Shown: positions 46,968 through 60,400 of the stretch, in pieces
How positions within the stretch are numbered: position 1 is the first letter of the stretch
How the letters are laid out: each line of letters opens with the position of its first letter
DNA from: Sipunculus nudus
Lineage: Eukaryota; Annelida; Sipuncula; Golfingiida; Sipunculidae
Assembly: GCA_026874595.1 (NCBI GenBank)
Contig: CM049310.1
Location: 3,968,001-4,032,000 of the forward strand
DNA: 64,000 bases
Direction of reading: 5' to 3'
The notes under the pieces: model-generated
The model's database searches: none
Seen by the model: only the letters and a program-made list of their open reading frames with translations
Told to the model about the DNA's origin: nothing
Made by a program: the position numbers and the translations under genes

Positions 46968-48317
46968 TACTGTAGATTCAGAAATATTAGTTGGGATTTT
47001 ATTTTCGTAGTTTTTGTGGATCAAGGTAATGCACAAATTCATGATTCAAACAATAAAAAAGTCACACAGTCAGAAAATATCTTAATAGCAGCTGGTGGTC
47101 GACTTCATCTTTATAAAGTTATTATCACTTGTTGAATTTTCAATAAAGGTACTAAACTGTATATTTTTATTCTATTATTGCCATTGATACAAATAATAAA
47201 TGAACTGAATTTCTTTTCTGTAAATTACTTTAAAAAAAAGTGCACAAACACGCCCCCCCCTGAAATGTTACAATAAAATAATATCAAACTTTACTTTATA
47301 ACTGACAACATATCCCATTATATCCTTTTTTATCAACATTTCGGGAGAAGTATTCAATAACAATACCACATTTCTATAACACAAAGCGATAGTTCTGTCA
47401 CGACAAGAACAGTACACATGTTTGTAATGTTCGTAACCACATTTACAGTGGCACAGTATTTTGGAACAGGCCTTTTCTGCCTTCTTTCAGTAGAGAAAAA
47501 AGAGACTTATGCTCCCTATTGGCTTAAAAGACAAGGGCCATGTAAACTGATTTGCATTTACTGTGGGACGCGAATGTAAAGAGCACTTGTTCAGAATATT
47601 GCCAACAATACTTGCTTGCGCAAGAGTGAGCTATTAATTAGACAGGCCTGTGGTACTTCTTCCAAATATTGCCGATAGTTGTCCATAAATGTTAGTGTTA
47701 GTAAGCATCGAAGAATACTAGTATGCACATTATGCACCACTATTTTCAGATGAGTAAAATTCCTGTCTAGAAGATTGACCCATTTAGCTGATTTTTAATC
47801 TCCAAGTAGTTGACACGAACCATGTCTCTTGTCACAAGACCCATCCGGGATTTACATACGACTACCGCCATTATTTAAAAAACATTCATTTGGACGGTCC
47901 CGTTTCATGTCTCCGATCAAGTAATGGTGTACATTTTCTGTGAACTTTGTGTGATGGGTTCTTATAACTAACAGCCAATGCACCAGATGTTAAAACTATT
48001 TGCCAATGTATCCTCTGGCATGTGTCGGTCACGGCTGATTAATTCCTTTGTGAGGCTGAGGTGGGCAAAGCTTGTTTGCTCAACACTACCCGATTGACTG
48101 CGGAGGGTACAGGCGTATCGTGTGATAAGCATCCAAGTCTTCCACTGGGGTATACATGTAGCCTATATGTTCTGGTCTTCTTAATGTACATAGAGATATT
48201 AAAAACCATGATTTACTCAAATTTTCATTGTCTTTCCACAAATTCTAATACCCCACGATATGCGTTTTGTACAAAAACCACAAAAATTTAAGCCCACAAT
48301 ATTATCTGAATCTACAG
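46968..48317. mobile_element. DNA transposon-like element with about 50-bp imperfect TIRs
   Basis: The left end CTGTAGATTCAGAAATATTA (from 46970) and the right end, read inverted, CTGTAGATTCAGATAATATT (from 48317) share 13 exact bases. They remain alignable through a 'GTAGTTTTTGT / GTGGTTTTTGT' phrase about 40 bases in. TA precedes the left end; the right flank reads AA, so the duplication is decayed or absent. The 1.25-kb interior is non-coding but locally CpG-richer (about 47560-48130) than flanks. Probably a non-autonomous Tc1/mariner-like element. Confidence 0.55.
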
Positions 48318-51300
48318 AATTTATATTGATAAAAGAAAAGTTTAGACCTGTCAGATTTATTCATTTACTCATGTAAGCATAATGACAAAAATTGTCCTCC
48401 TGGTCAGTTGTTAAGTTATTTATTATCTTGTTTAATTACTATTCATTTATTTTTTAAAAACTTTTGGAAGTTTTAATAGTAAATGTGAGATAAAACAATC
48501 TCTATTTATATACCAGCATGTCAATTTACATTAAATTTTGTGTGTCAAATTTTTAATTATTATATAATCCTGCAAAAATATTTTCTGGGAGATTTTTTCT
48601 CATATCACCTAAAATGTGTGTGTAAGTGTGTGTGGAGGGGGGGGGGGAGTGGGGGGGGGGGGGGGTAAATGTGGTGATGGGGTATTCTGACTAGAAGTTT
48701 GGGGGTTGGGGGAAGGGAAGCAGTTATGTTTCAGAGGGAAAGCATATATCCCAAAACCTCAACTGTTCAGCCTTCATACAGGTTACATACACAGTAACCA
48801 CCAGCCAGTGGTCATGTTACTTTAAGCTGTGGTTATGGAATGTATTATTATTATTATCTGTAGTTTTAAGTTGTTTTATTCACCACTAGAGATAAATGCC
48901 AAGCAAGTGTGCTGGTGACCCTGTTGTCCCCTGTTACCATGACAGCTGATCCAAAGTGGCCTGTTCGGCACGCACCTGGTTTGACTTTTTTTTGCCGGGG
49001 CATGCTTCATAAAGAGTTTTTAGTCATTGCTTGTGTTTGTGGTGGGCCAAGTGTGCCAAGGTAATCAACAGGCCTGCTGGCACACGGGAAAACAGCATAT
49101 AAAGGCCAGATGCAGGGCTCCCATCCCGTTGCTGGAAGAAGAAGCTGGCTGGCTAGACTAGATGAGAAAACGCTAACAACCTGTTTGGAGCCTAGTATTG
49201 TAGCAGCGTAGCACACTGGTCATGTGGTCTTAATAAAAATAAAAGAAAGCAAGCTTATCAATGAAAGCTGCTGAGTTAGAGGTTTTATAAGGAACCTGTT
49301 CAATATATTTACTGCGTTAAGATTCAAAGGTGTCAGAGTTCCATCACTGAAACCTGCATTATCTCATGCTGAAGGTGACATGGGTGACTTGTTTTAGAGT
49401 GAGCTATGTCCTTTCCATAAACTCTCCTTGCTTAACCCATGTCCTTGCTATAACCTGTTCTTGCTCTGTCCTTGTCACTTTTTATGATCTTTTGTGATAG
49501 ATGACTTGTCAGCAGAGACTTGATTGTGATATACATGTGGGCTTATAAATAGCAAATCGTCTTACGTCTTGAAAACCACAATCCATTTATCTCTTAAATA
49601 GAAGCTTCTCATAGTTCATCTTTACCCATTGGGGGGACATCACTGTCTTGTTAAGATCAAGAGTTCATGGAAAAGTTAATGTTCCAAGAAACAGACGAGG
49701 GTTTATCTGTTTCATGTCCAGTGTTGTACTTGATTGTATGAACAGTTTTAAAATTCAGATTTTTAATTTTAATTTTGTTGTCCAAAATATAATCAGATAA
49801 TCTTCACTTGATTGTCTTCTTTGTTTTAAAAAATGTTAAAATTTAATGGTTGCAAAATATAATGACATTTATTTTTTAACACCTATATATGGCTTTATTC
49901 AGTGCATTTATTTGCTTGTTTGTATCGGTGGGTTATTGTTGTATTTTTGTGTAACCACCCTGCTACTCTAAATTCTATATCTTTAGTTCTTCACCAAGTG
50001 AATGTAACATCTACATATATAACTTCTGTTACCTGATGTCAGTGTTAATCGTATGGATGGAGAAATTTGTCCAGGAATACTGAAATGTTGTCCTGAAAAA
50101 GGTATCTTTGATTCATAGGTAATCCTGGACTAATTTCCTCAAATTTCCTGGTTTTATTTACTCTTCTACATCTGTTCATGGGTGTGTTTGAAGGTCTGCA
50201 AGAATGTCTTCATCAAATAAATATTTACCAATTTTATATGGAGTATATTAAAGAAACCTTCCACTCATTTCTTCAGTATGACATTTATATTGTTGTGTAT
50301 GGTGGTGTGTTCAGCTGGCTCCCTCTGTTATCAGTCTTGGTACTTGTTTGTATACTCCTACGCCAACACTCACATGTTCTTCTCTGTGTTTACTTGACTG
50401 ACACCATGGTAGGATCTCACAAGTTGTTTTGATTGTTTAAGTTCACAGCCTGGCTGTGTGTTCAGCTGACTGGCCAACTGTCAAGCAGCTAAGTTTTCTT
50501 TCTGCCAGGGTTTGGCAGGATTATGTGTTCACTTATGTATGTTTGTTTGTGTGTCTGTCAACACGATTACTCAAAAAATACTCCATCGGTGATCTGCTCA
50601 TTTGACACAGTATCACCTTAGTGAGCTGCCCATATCCTGACCTGTATAGACCATCCAATCAGGTGTGTTGCCATCTCTGGTTGTGCTTCCATTCAGTTAC
50701 CTGTCCATCAGCAGAGTTGCCTGCGATGGCTGGTCATTTACCTGGTGCTATGTCAATGTGCTCATCATTAAAGCCTGTGAATTGTGAGGGCCTTAAGAAT
50801 CCATTCAATTATCAAATCTTTACCTTTGATTCAATTCTCCATTCATATCTTACTTAGGAAGTAAATTTCAGACATTTTAAAGAATAACAGCAATTTTACC
50901 AAAATTGATATAAGTAAATTTCAGCAAATCAAAGAAAAATGTCACTTTCCTTCTGTTTGTCGCCACCATATATGTTCCTATGCAAGTGGAGTGGTCCACC
51001 AGCGAATGTTTAAGTAGATATTGGGCACACATGCGATGAAGAATTTTGACATTGCCAGCTGCTCTGTCCAATTTGAGAGCTCACATTTAACTTTGGGATG
51101 GTAGATGCAAGAAAAATAATCTAAATGAATCAATCCAGAGGTTAAAAATCGAATACAGTATAAGAGAGGGCTTGCTATTCAATGCATCAATTCTTCAATA
51201 CATTGTAAGACAACTTTTATCTTGAACATCCCAACTTGATGTAAACATGTTGAAACTCAGTAAACTAAAAGTAAGGCCAGTTAAAGGCTCTAGGATTTTG

Positions 51301-52841
51301 AATGCAAGGCATAGGCCAGTGTTCATTCAGCCTCAAGGATTCACCCTCTGTCCTCCATCGGAAAGAAGGACTACAGGTCATAGGCAGTTTTTAAATGCAG
51401 CACAGGTGATTTTCATGAACCTACAATGGCCAGTTCAGGTTCTTTCAAATACAAGTTAGCTGAGAAAACTGTCATGGATGATCAGAAAGACAGATGTTAA
51501 AAGGAATGAAGATAGCATCAATATTGGTTTATATCTGAGGACCTTTTACCTTTACCTGTAAATTAATCACCATTTATCACGCAAGCTTAGCTCTAGCAAC
51601 AACACTCAGTGGGTAGAAAATTAAATTGGCTAGTAACCTTTCTAAAGACTAATTCTTCTAGAAGATTGTGAACTGTTTATATTCTGTATATATATAATAC
51701 TGTATTCATGTAGCGTTTTTCCACACACATGAAGTCTAATTGAATCACCTTGCGTGTCCTGATTTCTGGTTTACTGGAATTGTTTGCCACACTGCATAGC
51801 TGTGATGTACATGCAGCAGAAATTTACCTGGCAGACCTTCCCAAAAAGTGCTGCATGTTTTGCGGGATAAAAGAGTGTTTAGATCATATCACCTGACACC
51901 TGTATTAAGAACTGTTCAGATAAAGGAAGACCTTCATACATCTCATGGATGGCTCAAACAGGTTTCGCTGTTTGTAATTTGGTTTCTGTTCTAGATTTGC
52001 TGAGACTGAAGCTGCTTGGTAATTTTGCTACGTTTCATGAAATAAGTGCATTCAATGAATCTAGTAAAGATGCTGCGACTTAATTTGTTTCCAAGACTCA
52101 TCTTTGATGTTAAAGTTCTGGCCAAGGGTCCAGGTTAATTTACCAGGATTAAAACAAAAAATATATAAACAATCATGGATACTGTGAATCAAATAGTTTT
52201 CATGGTTGATTTAAAATTTCCTCTTTGAAGTTGATTATGCAGCAGTGTTGTGGGAAATTAAATGAAAATTTTAAATAAGACACAGTGGTAGAATTTTTTT
52301 TTTTTCATGTGTTATCCCAGATGTTACATTGCTGCCTGCTGTCTGCTTGTTGACTCTACAACATTTATTCATGAAATATGCAAATTAGATGAAAATGAAG
52401 TGTTGTGATTGAATTCATTTTCATGAATTCCTGTATATAATACTTTTTCTTCTTACATTGCCTTCCTCAAGATGCAGTTTTACTTTATGTTTAAAGTGAA
52501 TTTAAGAATTTTACATGCTTGCATGTCAAATGAGGCTCACAGAATATATTGTTGTGCATAGAACATAAAAATCATTTATTGTGTGAGGATATAATGAGCA
52601 AGTATTGCAAAATTTGTCACTCAAATGAGATATAAAGTACCGTAAGAGCCTTGGTCTCTCACACATTCATAATATTTCTCCGAAGACTTCACCCAAAATG
52701 TTAAACCCCAAATCAACTTGGATTAAATCATTATAGACTGAAAAGTCCTTGCCCAAATGTCAATTATCAAACTTGATGAATACTTAAAAATAAGTTCCTA
52801 CCCTATAGTGTTTTATTTGGTAGGTATTGACAAAAAATTAG
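48318..52841 (+). other. CAP intron, mostly unique
   Basis: G-runs at 48636-48665 flank a GT-rich tract. A short GC-richer patch at 48890-49220 contains TATAAAG (49100) and, about 130 bp later, AATAAAAATAAA, but no recognisable exon. No CAP exon 8 candidate with proline-rich coding and splice sites was found. The rest is featureless AT-rich DNA. Confidence 0.4.
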
Positions 52842-52930
52842 TTTTTAAGCTCAGCTGCCTATCAGTCTTGCTTAGCTATAGTGAGTCCTTGTCTGTCACC
52901 CTTTCTATCCAGCTAGCTTTCCATCCACTA
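52842..52930 (+). mobile_element. Family A 5' end fragment
   Basis: tttttaAGCTCAGCTG (motif 52848-52857) followed by a decayed version of the A stem-loop and a 'gtccttgtctgtcaccctttc' remnant of the GTCC block. Nothing of the A body follows. An old solo 5' end. Confidence 0.55.
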
Positions 52931-54047
52931 GTATGGCATACACTGTAGTTGTTAAACCTGGAAAGTTCTTTCTTACAGTGTGGACAGATACTGGTGCAAA
53001 TTCGAGGGAAACATGAAATTAGGCCATGGTTACTTGTGTTCTGTAAGATCCACCATAAAAACAGTTTGACCAGCTTTAAAATGGGCCTTTTTCTGAATGT
53101 CTGAAAACTGATGGAAATTCACCATCATAATATCAAAATAAAAGCAGTATGTATAAGTTTGAAAAAAATGTGTCAAATAAGTTCCTTACAAATGCCTTTA
53201 ACGGAGTTAAAATTTCACTTTAATTGGTCATTTTATCAAATGAAACCGATGGCATTTCTTTTATGAGTCTGCCAAGAGAAGAATTCAATAAAGCTCAGAC
53301 TTGTTAATTGGTTTAACTTGATCAGCACTGGATGGTTACCTGCAGAATAACTTGATTAGTCCTGGAAACTCAACTGCAGACATGCATCTCACTGGTCCTC
53401 ACCAGCCGGACCAAATAATGTGTGACTGATTAGTGTTGACAGCCTGTTCAGGCATGCAAAGCACATAACAGAAGAGCAAGCAAGCAGCAACACCAGTACA
53501 CACGCAGCCTGTACTGATCAGCGGAGCGGTGCCAGCCTCAATGAACCTGAGGTGATAAACTATCAGTGTATCATCCATTATCAGCTGTTTGGCTGATGCT
53601 CATGTATCATCGGCAACAAAGGCATTGAAGTTTTCTTGATATTCCTGTTATTTCCAAGTTTCCATTATCTTTCCCTATCCATATGGAAGAGCCTTGCTTA
53701 CCTAATCCCTTGTGGAATGAGTCACTGATCTTAATTAAAATATGCTACATGAAAATTGGCAATACGCCTCTCTGGTAGTTTTGAGTCTAATGATTACTTC
53801 TTAGTGGCATAGTGAATCATTTATAAGTATTGTGAAAATCTTCATGAAGAAAATAATCTTTCCCTAATATTTGGACAATGACAAGCAAATTTCCTGTAGC
53901 TTCTGCCTTTTACCTTAGCAGGTGGAAAGGAACTGTTCTTGGTCTCCTTAGAGAAAGGTTAAAAGAGCTGATTTGTTCATGCATGTTTTTTTTTTTCTTT
54001 TATGTGTGAATACTATGCTCAGAGCATAATATTACAACTATGAACAT
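52931..54047 (+). other. CAP intron, unique stretch
   Basis: No repeat termini or exon recognised. A segment near 53490-53550 is weakly similar to 41790-41850, too weak to call a family. Confidence 0.35.
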
Positions 54048-54625
54048 TCTAATGACAATATACTTTATCCTTGGACATTATGTTCTGTGGTATTTTGTCT
54101 GTGGACATTATGTCCTGTGGTATTTTGTCTGTGGACATTATGTCCAGGGGCAATTTGTTTGGGGACATTATATCCTGAGTTTTATGTCCGTGGACATTTT
54201 GTCCTGTTGTATTTTGTCTGTGAACATAATGTCTGTGGGTTTTTGTCTGTGGACATAATGTCCTGGGTTATATGTCTCTGGACATTATGTTCTGGGGCAG
54301 TTTGTTTGGGGATATTGTCCTGGATTTTATGTCTGTGGACATTATGTCCTGGGGCATTTTGTTTCGGGACCTAATTTCCTGGGTTTTATGTCTGTTGACA
54401 TTATGTCCTGTTGTATTTTGTCTGTAGACATTAAGTCCTGGGACATTTTGTTTGGGGACATTATGTCCTGGGGTTTTACTCTGTGGACATTTTGTCCAAG
54501 GTTCTATGTCTGTTGACATTATGTCCTCGGGTTTTAATCTGTGGACATTTTGTCCTAGGTTTTATGTCTGTTGACATTATGTCCTCAGGTTTTAGTCTGT
54601 GCACATTTTGTCCTAGGGCTTCGGT
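54048..54625. repeat. Palindromic minisatellite, about 30-bp unit
   Basis: About 18 degenerate units of the form 'gtctgtggacattatgtcctg' plus 'tggtatttt'. Most contain GGACAT-t-ATGTCC, a perfect 6-bp inverted repeat. Both strands give spurious frames (54040-54374, 54519-54268). Confidence 0.9.
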
Positions 54626-56879
54626 CCAAAGAATTGTATTCTTTGGCATTTGGTGTATGGATGTTTTGCCTTCTTGCAGTTAATACTTAATGCTAGGTAG
54701 CCAAATAAATTTGGAATTCCCTGAGCAGGGATTTTATCAGTTGAGTATCTTCAGCTCGTCAGAATTTATATGTAACACTAGTGTGGTTAAGGTACCTGTT
54801 CTGATCCAGTAACAGTCAGACATTCTTGTACCTGGCTTGACCAGATGGTCACTACATATGCAGGTTTTCCCTCAGGTGTAAGATTTGTGTATACCTGATA
54901 CTATCATCTGCTACTCCAGGCCTATATGTACTGGTCTGCACTTATGCCAGCACCTGGCCAATTATCTGCCATGTCAAGTCCACTTTAGCCAGATTACGAT
55001 CAGGCTACTCCTCTTGTTCCTGTGGCTCAATGCTGGAGCATCATTTGACAACCAGGACTATTTGTCTGAGGAGCAAAGGATATATTAGAGTTCAGAAATT
55101 CAGTCTTGAAAACTTTGATTAAAAGTAAATTAAGGGAATTTCTTGTGTATTAATGAGGTAAAGGTCAGGCTTGTAGTGTGATATCACGGACAATGTCAGT
55201 CTTATATGACATTACACTTGCCTTAATCCTCTGGATTCTTGTACCTTTTATGAGTGCCTTTGGAGTATAAGATCCAAGGAGATTAAATTGACACTAGAAA
55301 GTTATTTGTTTTATATCTACCTGTGGCCCATTATCATTGTTCATTCACTCCTAGGCGGAGAGGGACCATCCTTGTGGTCAAGACCATGACCAGGGGACCT
55401 AGCTCATAGGCTGTTCATCAAGTCTGATGATATAACAAATTAATTGCCTCTGTCCTTAAAGAAAGATAGTACTAATATGTTATTATGGTTATATTAACAG
55501 CATGTAAATAATTATAATTCAGTAGCTTTATATTTATTGAGCATATTGTTGGTCCGCCTTAAAATTTATCAATTTTGGCCTGGAAGTTGTTATATAGGAT
55601 ATTGTTTCTTTGCCACTGGGAATTTTCTTTGCTCAATATTACTTGAATTATAATTTGTTGATAAAGAGGTGATGTATTATGACAAGTTATATATTTATTT
55701 GATAAACTTGACCTCAGACTTGAGGTATTGTGACCAGAAATTAAATTGGACGAAGGCTATGTACTTTAGACAACTGGTTCTATCTATATTTCACAGATAA
55801 ACATTTCATAGACTGATGGTGTCCCTGAGATGAATGTTGCATAGATGTGTGTTCCTGAGTATCAGCAAGTAAGGCATGTCTGTTATCTAGGCAAGGGTTC
55901 CTGGAAGGATTTATTCGATGATCAAGATGATTTAGTGGCTCCTGCCAGCCGGGTCATAAAGTAATGAAGACAGAACCCATGAGGCACGGTACCAGTCTAC
56001 AATCCCTTTAAGTGATCTTTTTTTGCGTGGTTGGGTGAATGATTGGGGCAAGTGATATGACAGGGAAGGGCACCTGTTGTTACAGATAGCCCCAAACCAG
56101 CAGAATACCTGACATATCTGGTTGATTCTGCTCACCTTTATTTACTGATTTGTTTGATCTGTACCTGGTACTTTTCCATAGAGTGAGAAAGAAATTGAGA
56201 AAAAAACCCACTTCCATCTGTGAAAATTTCTTGTTTAACCTTTGAAAAAATGTATGTCTAAGTATATGGTAGACTTGTCTCAGCTCAGACAAAAGGGAGG
56301 GGGGATCCATTTGAAGCAGACTTAAAGGTAATCTATGAGCAAACAATTGATAAGACATATGTAGATGTTTCTGGGAATACACTAATATACAGAGATGTAA
56401 GATAAAAGAAGATTATCCAGATCTTGTTCCTGTCTTTGTTTTACTTTGATCAGGGTACACAGACATGGAATGATCTGTAATCTGATGTCTGATCTCAGAC
56501 CCATTCACAACACTCAGTGTTAGAATCTGCCCATTATATAACAGGGTAATACAGATCTGTGTTTGGTTTTATGACTGCTATGTTAGAGCCACTTTGGATT
56601 TCTTAGTCTGATTTTATTCAGCTCACTTGGGTGATCTCACACTCTGTTTATTAATAGATTAGAAATGAAAGAAGACAGCCTGTTGAGTGTAGGCAGGGGT
56701 AACTGTATATAAAAATAATGAGACAAGGGATAACCTGGATGATTAAAAATAATCATCATTAAAGAAATAATATGGAAATATTCAACACTGAGAGGCAGCT
56801 TTCAAAATTGGTTAAAAATCTGTAATCCAGTGCAGTCTCAGTTATGCCTTTCAAAGCTCATAGCCTCACCCCTCCTCAT
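54626..56879 (+). other. CAP intron, unique stretch
   Basis: No repeat family or exon recognised. Minus-strand frames at 55932-56382 show no known domain. Confidence 0.4.
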
Positions 56880-57400
56880 AGCCAACTGCTTCACCCTGTT
56901 CACTATAGCACACAGTCTCATCCCTGTCCATCATAGCCCACAGCCTCATCCCTGTCAAGCACTGCCCACAGCTTCATCCCTGTTGATGACAGCCTCGTCC
57001 CTGCCAAGCACAGCCCATAGCCACATACCTGCCAAGCATATCCCACAGCCTCATCCCTGTCAAGCACAGCCCACAGCCTCATCCCTGTCAAGCACAGCCC
57101 ACACCCTCATCCCTGTCAATGACAGCCCACAGCCTTGGCCCTGTCAATGACAGCCCACAGCTTCATCCCTGTCAATGACAGCCAAAAGCATCATCCCTAT
57201 CATGCATAGCCCACAGACTCATCCCTAAAAAGCACAGCCTCATCCCTGTCAAGCACAGCCCACAGCCTTATCCTTGTCAGTGACAGCCCACAGCAACATC
57301 CCTGTCAAGCACAACCCACATCCTCACCCCTGCCCACCATCTACAACCTTACCCTTGTCCACCACAGCCTTTAACCTCACCCCTGTCTGTCATTTACTGT
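56880..57400. repeat. C-rich minisatellite, about 28-bp unit
   Basis: Around 18 degenerate units built from 'acagcccacagcctcatccc' and 'tgtcaagc' or 'tgtcaatg'. The frame 56830-57150 (His/Pro/Ser repeats) is a by-product. Confidence 0.92.
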
Positions 57401-60400
57401 AGGCTCACCACTGCCTTTGCTGGCCTGTCACCCCTGCCTTGTTGGTTGAATGCTGCCCCCTTCCCCCATACACACACATACATACACAATCCACCCCCAG
57501 CTGTAGTGTTCTCCTTTTCTCCTAATTTCTTAACTTACGGCCTCACCAACACCCATAACTGTCACCTTAGTCCTGTCCTGGTTGACCAGCTTTTTCATAC
57601 CATGCCAAAACCATATCCATCTGTTCTTAGCCTTCCTTGTGCAAGAGTCATACCACTCAAGCTTTCACATTATTTCTTGTGATAAGTTGGTCTACTTTTA
57701 TAGAAATACATAGACATGTGCAGATATCTGTGGCATTGTACGGGCAAACCTTGCCATGTTCTATGTATAAAAATGTGATGAAAACATATTTTAGATACAG
57801 TAATAAGATACAAAATATATGTACTGATAACAGAGTACATGAGCACAAAAACCAGACGTACAATTCAGGTGTTGAGACAATATAACAGCATCCTTGTTTT
57901 GTTCTGTTGAAATAATGACAAATGAAAAATTAGTAAATGATAACCCCCCTGCTTTTATCTGTTGTAATTTTCACAAGTTAACAGTAACATAATGTGAGAA
58001 CCAGGAAAGTGTGTAGATATTGTGAGGTACTTTCTAATTACTAACACACTGATGTGATGCAGCCACACAGGCTGGTTGTAACACATCATCCCCATCAGCT
58101 GTAGGAAGCTGGAGATACCAGCTGACAGGGCTGCAGCAGCATGGGGCTGTGGCTATCAATAAAAAGCTAGAGAAAGCCCAGCCTTTACAGGAAGTTCAGC
58201 CTGACCCCCTCAGCTGATACCCCATGCTGGCAATAAAAAATTGTAAACAAATGTGAGGTCTTTGTGTGGGGGTACTGCCTGGATAAGAGATGCAAATGCT
58301 CCAGGAATACATCTTTACCTCTTTATTAAAGGTCCATGAAAAGTCTCCTGAGTCAAATATGTCATCAACAGTTAATTGCTTCATTGTTATATAAGGTGTA
58401 ACATTGCTCAACTAAATTAATACAATGAATTAGGTCAGGCTTTGTAAAAACTGTTTTCGATCCACTACACTCAAGCCCAGGTTATAGTATTTTCTTACTT
58501 CCATACTCAGCTTAAAAAAGATGAATTTTAAAAAATATTTTCATCTCGTGTGATTACATACTGTATAAGTAACATTTGGTAACATAGACTTTATATTACA
58601 TATAATGTATAATGACATTTATTATTTCAGGGAATTTTTCTTTATTATATGTAGGATAAATTTATGTATCCATTGTTCACTATCCTCATTGTTTTCAAAT
58701 ATAGTTTTCAGCAATGAGAACAGATTAACTGCCATATTCATGAGAAACTATCATCTCCTCAGACCCCAGAACCCCCCCCCCCCCCCCCCCCCCCCAGTGT
58801 GTCATGCCTCTGCCATATGTTCCTTTTTACTTCCGTCTGGCCTGGTCCACCCTACGCACTTAACAGGAATTTCTAGGACCAGCTGTTTTCCAGTTGACAA
58901 GAACTGAGGTGCAGGGAGGGTTCACAGGGGTTCAGTAAAGTGAGCACTTGCCTTCACAAAGGGATGCAGTCCTGTGTCACTGCTTGGTACAGACATCACA
59001 GGCGTATCATTGATACAGTCATTCACGTGTCAGATATGTAGTGTTTGTCTGAAAATTATAATCCTTTTAAGTTTATATTATCTGAGTGAAATATGTACTG
59101 TTTGATGTTTCATATTTGTTATACTGTAACATTTTAAACATTTTATTATATTTTGTTTATATGTATGTATCTGAAAAAGGCTGAGTAACATGGTATTGTC
59201 TATATGTTGCTCTGACAGTTCATGATGGGTCACACAGCATCATAATGATTTAAAACAATATATCAGTGGATTGAGGTATATGTGAACTAATAAATAGGTT
59301 TAAAGTCATTCAGTCTGATTTTTCTACCCATTTCAGTTGTTTCTGTGTATAATAGATCCATGGCCTGTTGTTGCGATCTTGACTAAATGATTATGGATTT
59401 AACCATTTGATAATAACGATATGGACATATCATTACAAAGCCATTAGAGTGAACCAGTGCGGTTATATCAAGATTTTATCACTTTGCCTTTTAAGCACTG
59501 ACAGGGTTCAGCTTTGAACCAGGGACCTTTCATTCCATAGCTCAATGTGTATCCTCTCCAGTTCAAGGGCTTGATCTGTTTATGAGAATTTTCATGGTTT
59601 CCCTGTTTAAAATACATTTGTTGTCTTTGCTGATTCTCTTTGACTTCACATGTTTCTCCCTTCTTTTCCTGTGATGAGTGGAGCTTTTTTTCAGTTTTTT
59701 CTGGAGAGTATATGCATTCCAGGCAGCTGTTGTCTGTGTCAGCATCGTACTTACTCAAGAAATGCCAAAACTCCAAGACAGGAGCACATTCATGCCTGGG
59801 TTAAGACCTCAGCCAAAGGTTTTAGTGCAAAACTTTTGGGTGGGATTTGAACTTACCATCCATCATGTTACTGTGAAGCACCTCATATGTAACGTTACAT
59901 AGCACAAAGCTACTCTGTACTGCAAGCCAGAGAGAAACGACAGTGCATGGTGCCCAGACCTGAAGATCGTACGTTGTTACCTGGATAGTATGTGTAAAAA
60001 AGGTACAGGGCTGGTTGCACAGGTTGTGTTGATAGTCTGATATCACCAACACTGTTGGTGTCATTTGGTTTTCCTGTTTGGCTCCCTTGTCTTTTGGGTC
60101 TAGCAATCTTAGTGTTTGTCACTAATATGACTGATAGAACATCATATTCATCCCATGAAAAAAAGATTATCCAGGATTCTTCAATATATCACCATTCATT
60201 ATTTTCTTCATCTTCAGTCAGTTCATAGTGACACCTATAGGTCATGTATATAACATTTGTGGGGGATAACCTCATAAGAGCTTTCTGAATGGGACTTAAA
60301 AGTCCAGGCAAATTGCAGGAATGCCCACATGTTTGGTAAAATAGAGTTCGGGCACTTTCACCTAAGTCAGTTTTAATATCTGTTATATAATTATATATTA

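Noticed and set aside
49007-49250. Small gene with TATAAAG and a polyadenylation-like signal
   Set aside because: TATA-like and AATAAA-like strings are common in this AT-rich DNA, and there is no coherent coding or RNA structure between them.
54040-54519. Cys/Trp-rich frames on both strands
   Set aside because: By-products of the 30-bp minisatellite; repetitive peptide with no family resemblance.
59490-59886. Two minus-strand tRNA-like SINE remnants
   Set aside because: Only B-box-like phrases are recognisable, no target duplications or full heads; left as a note in the region description.
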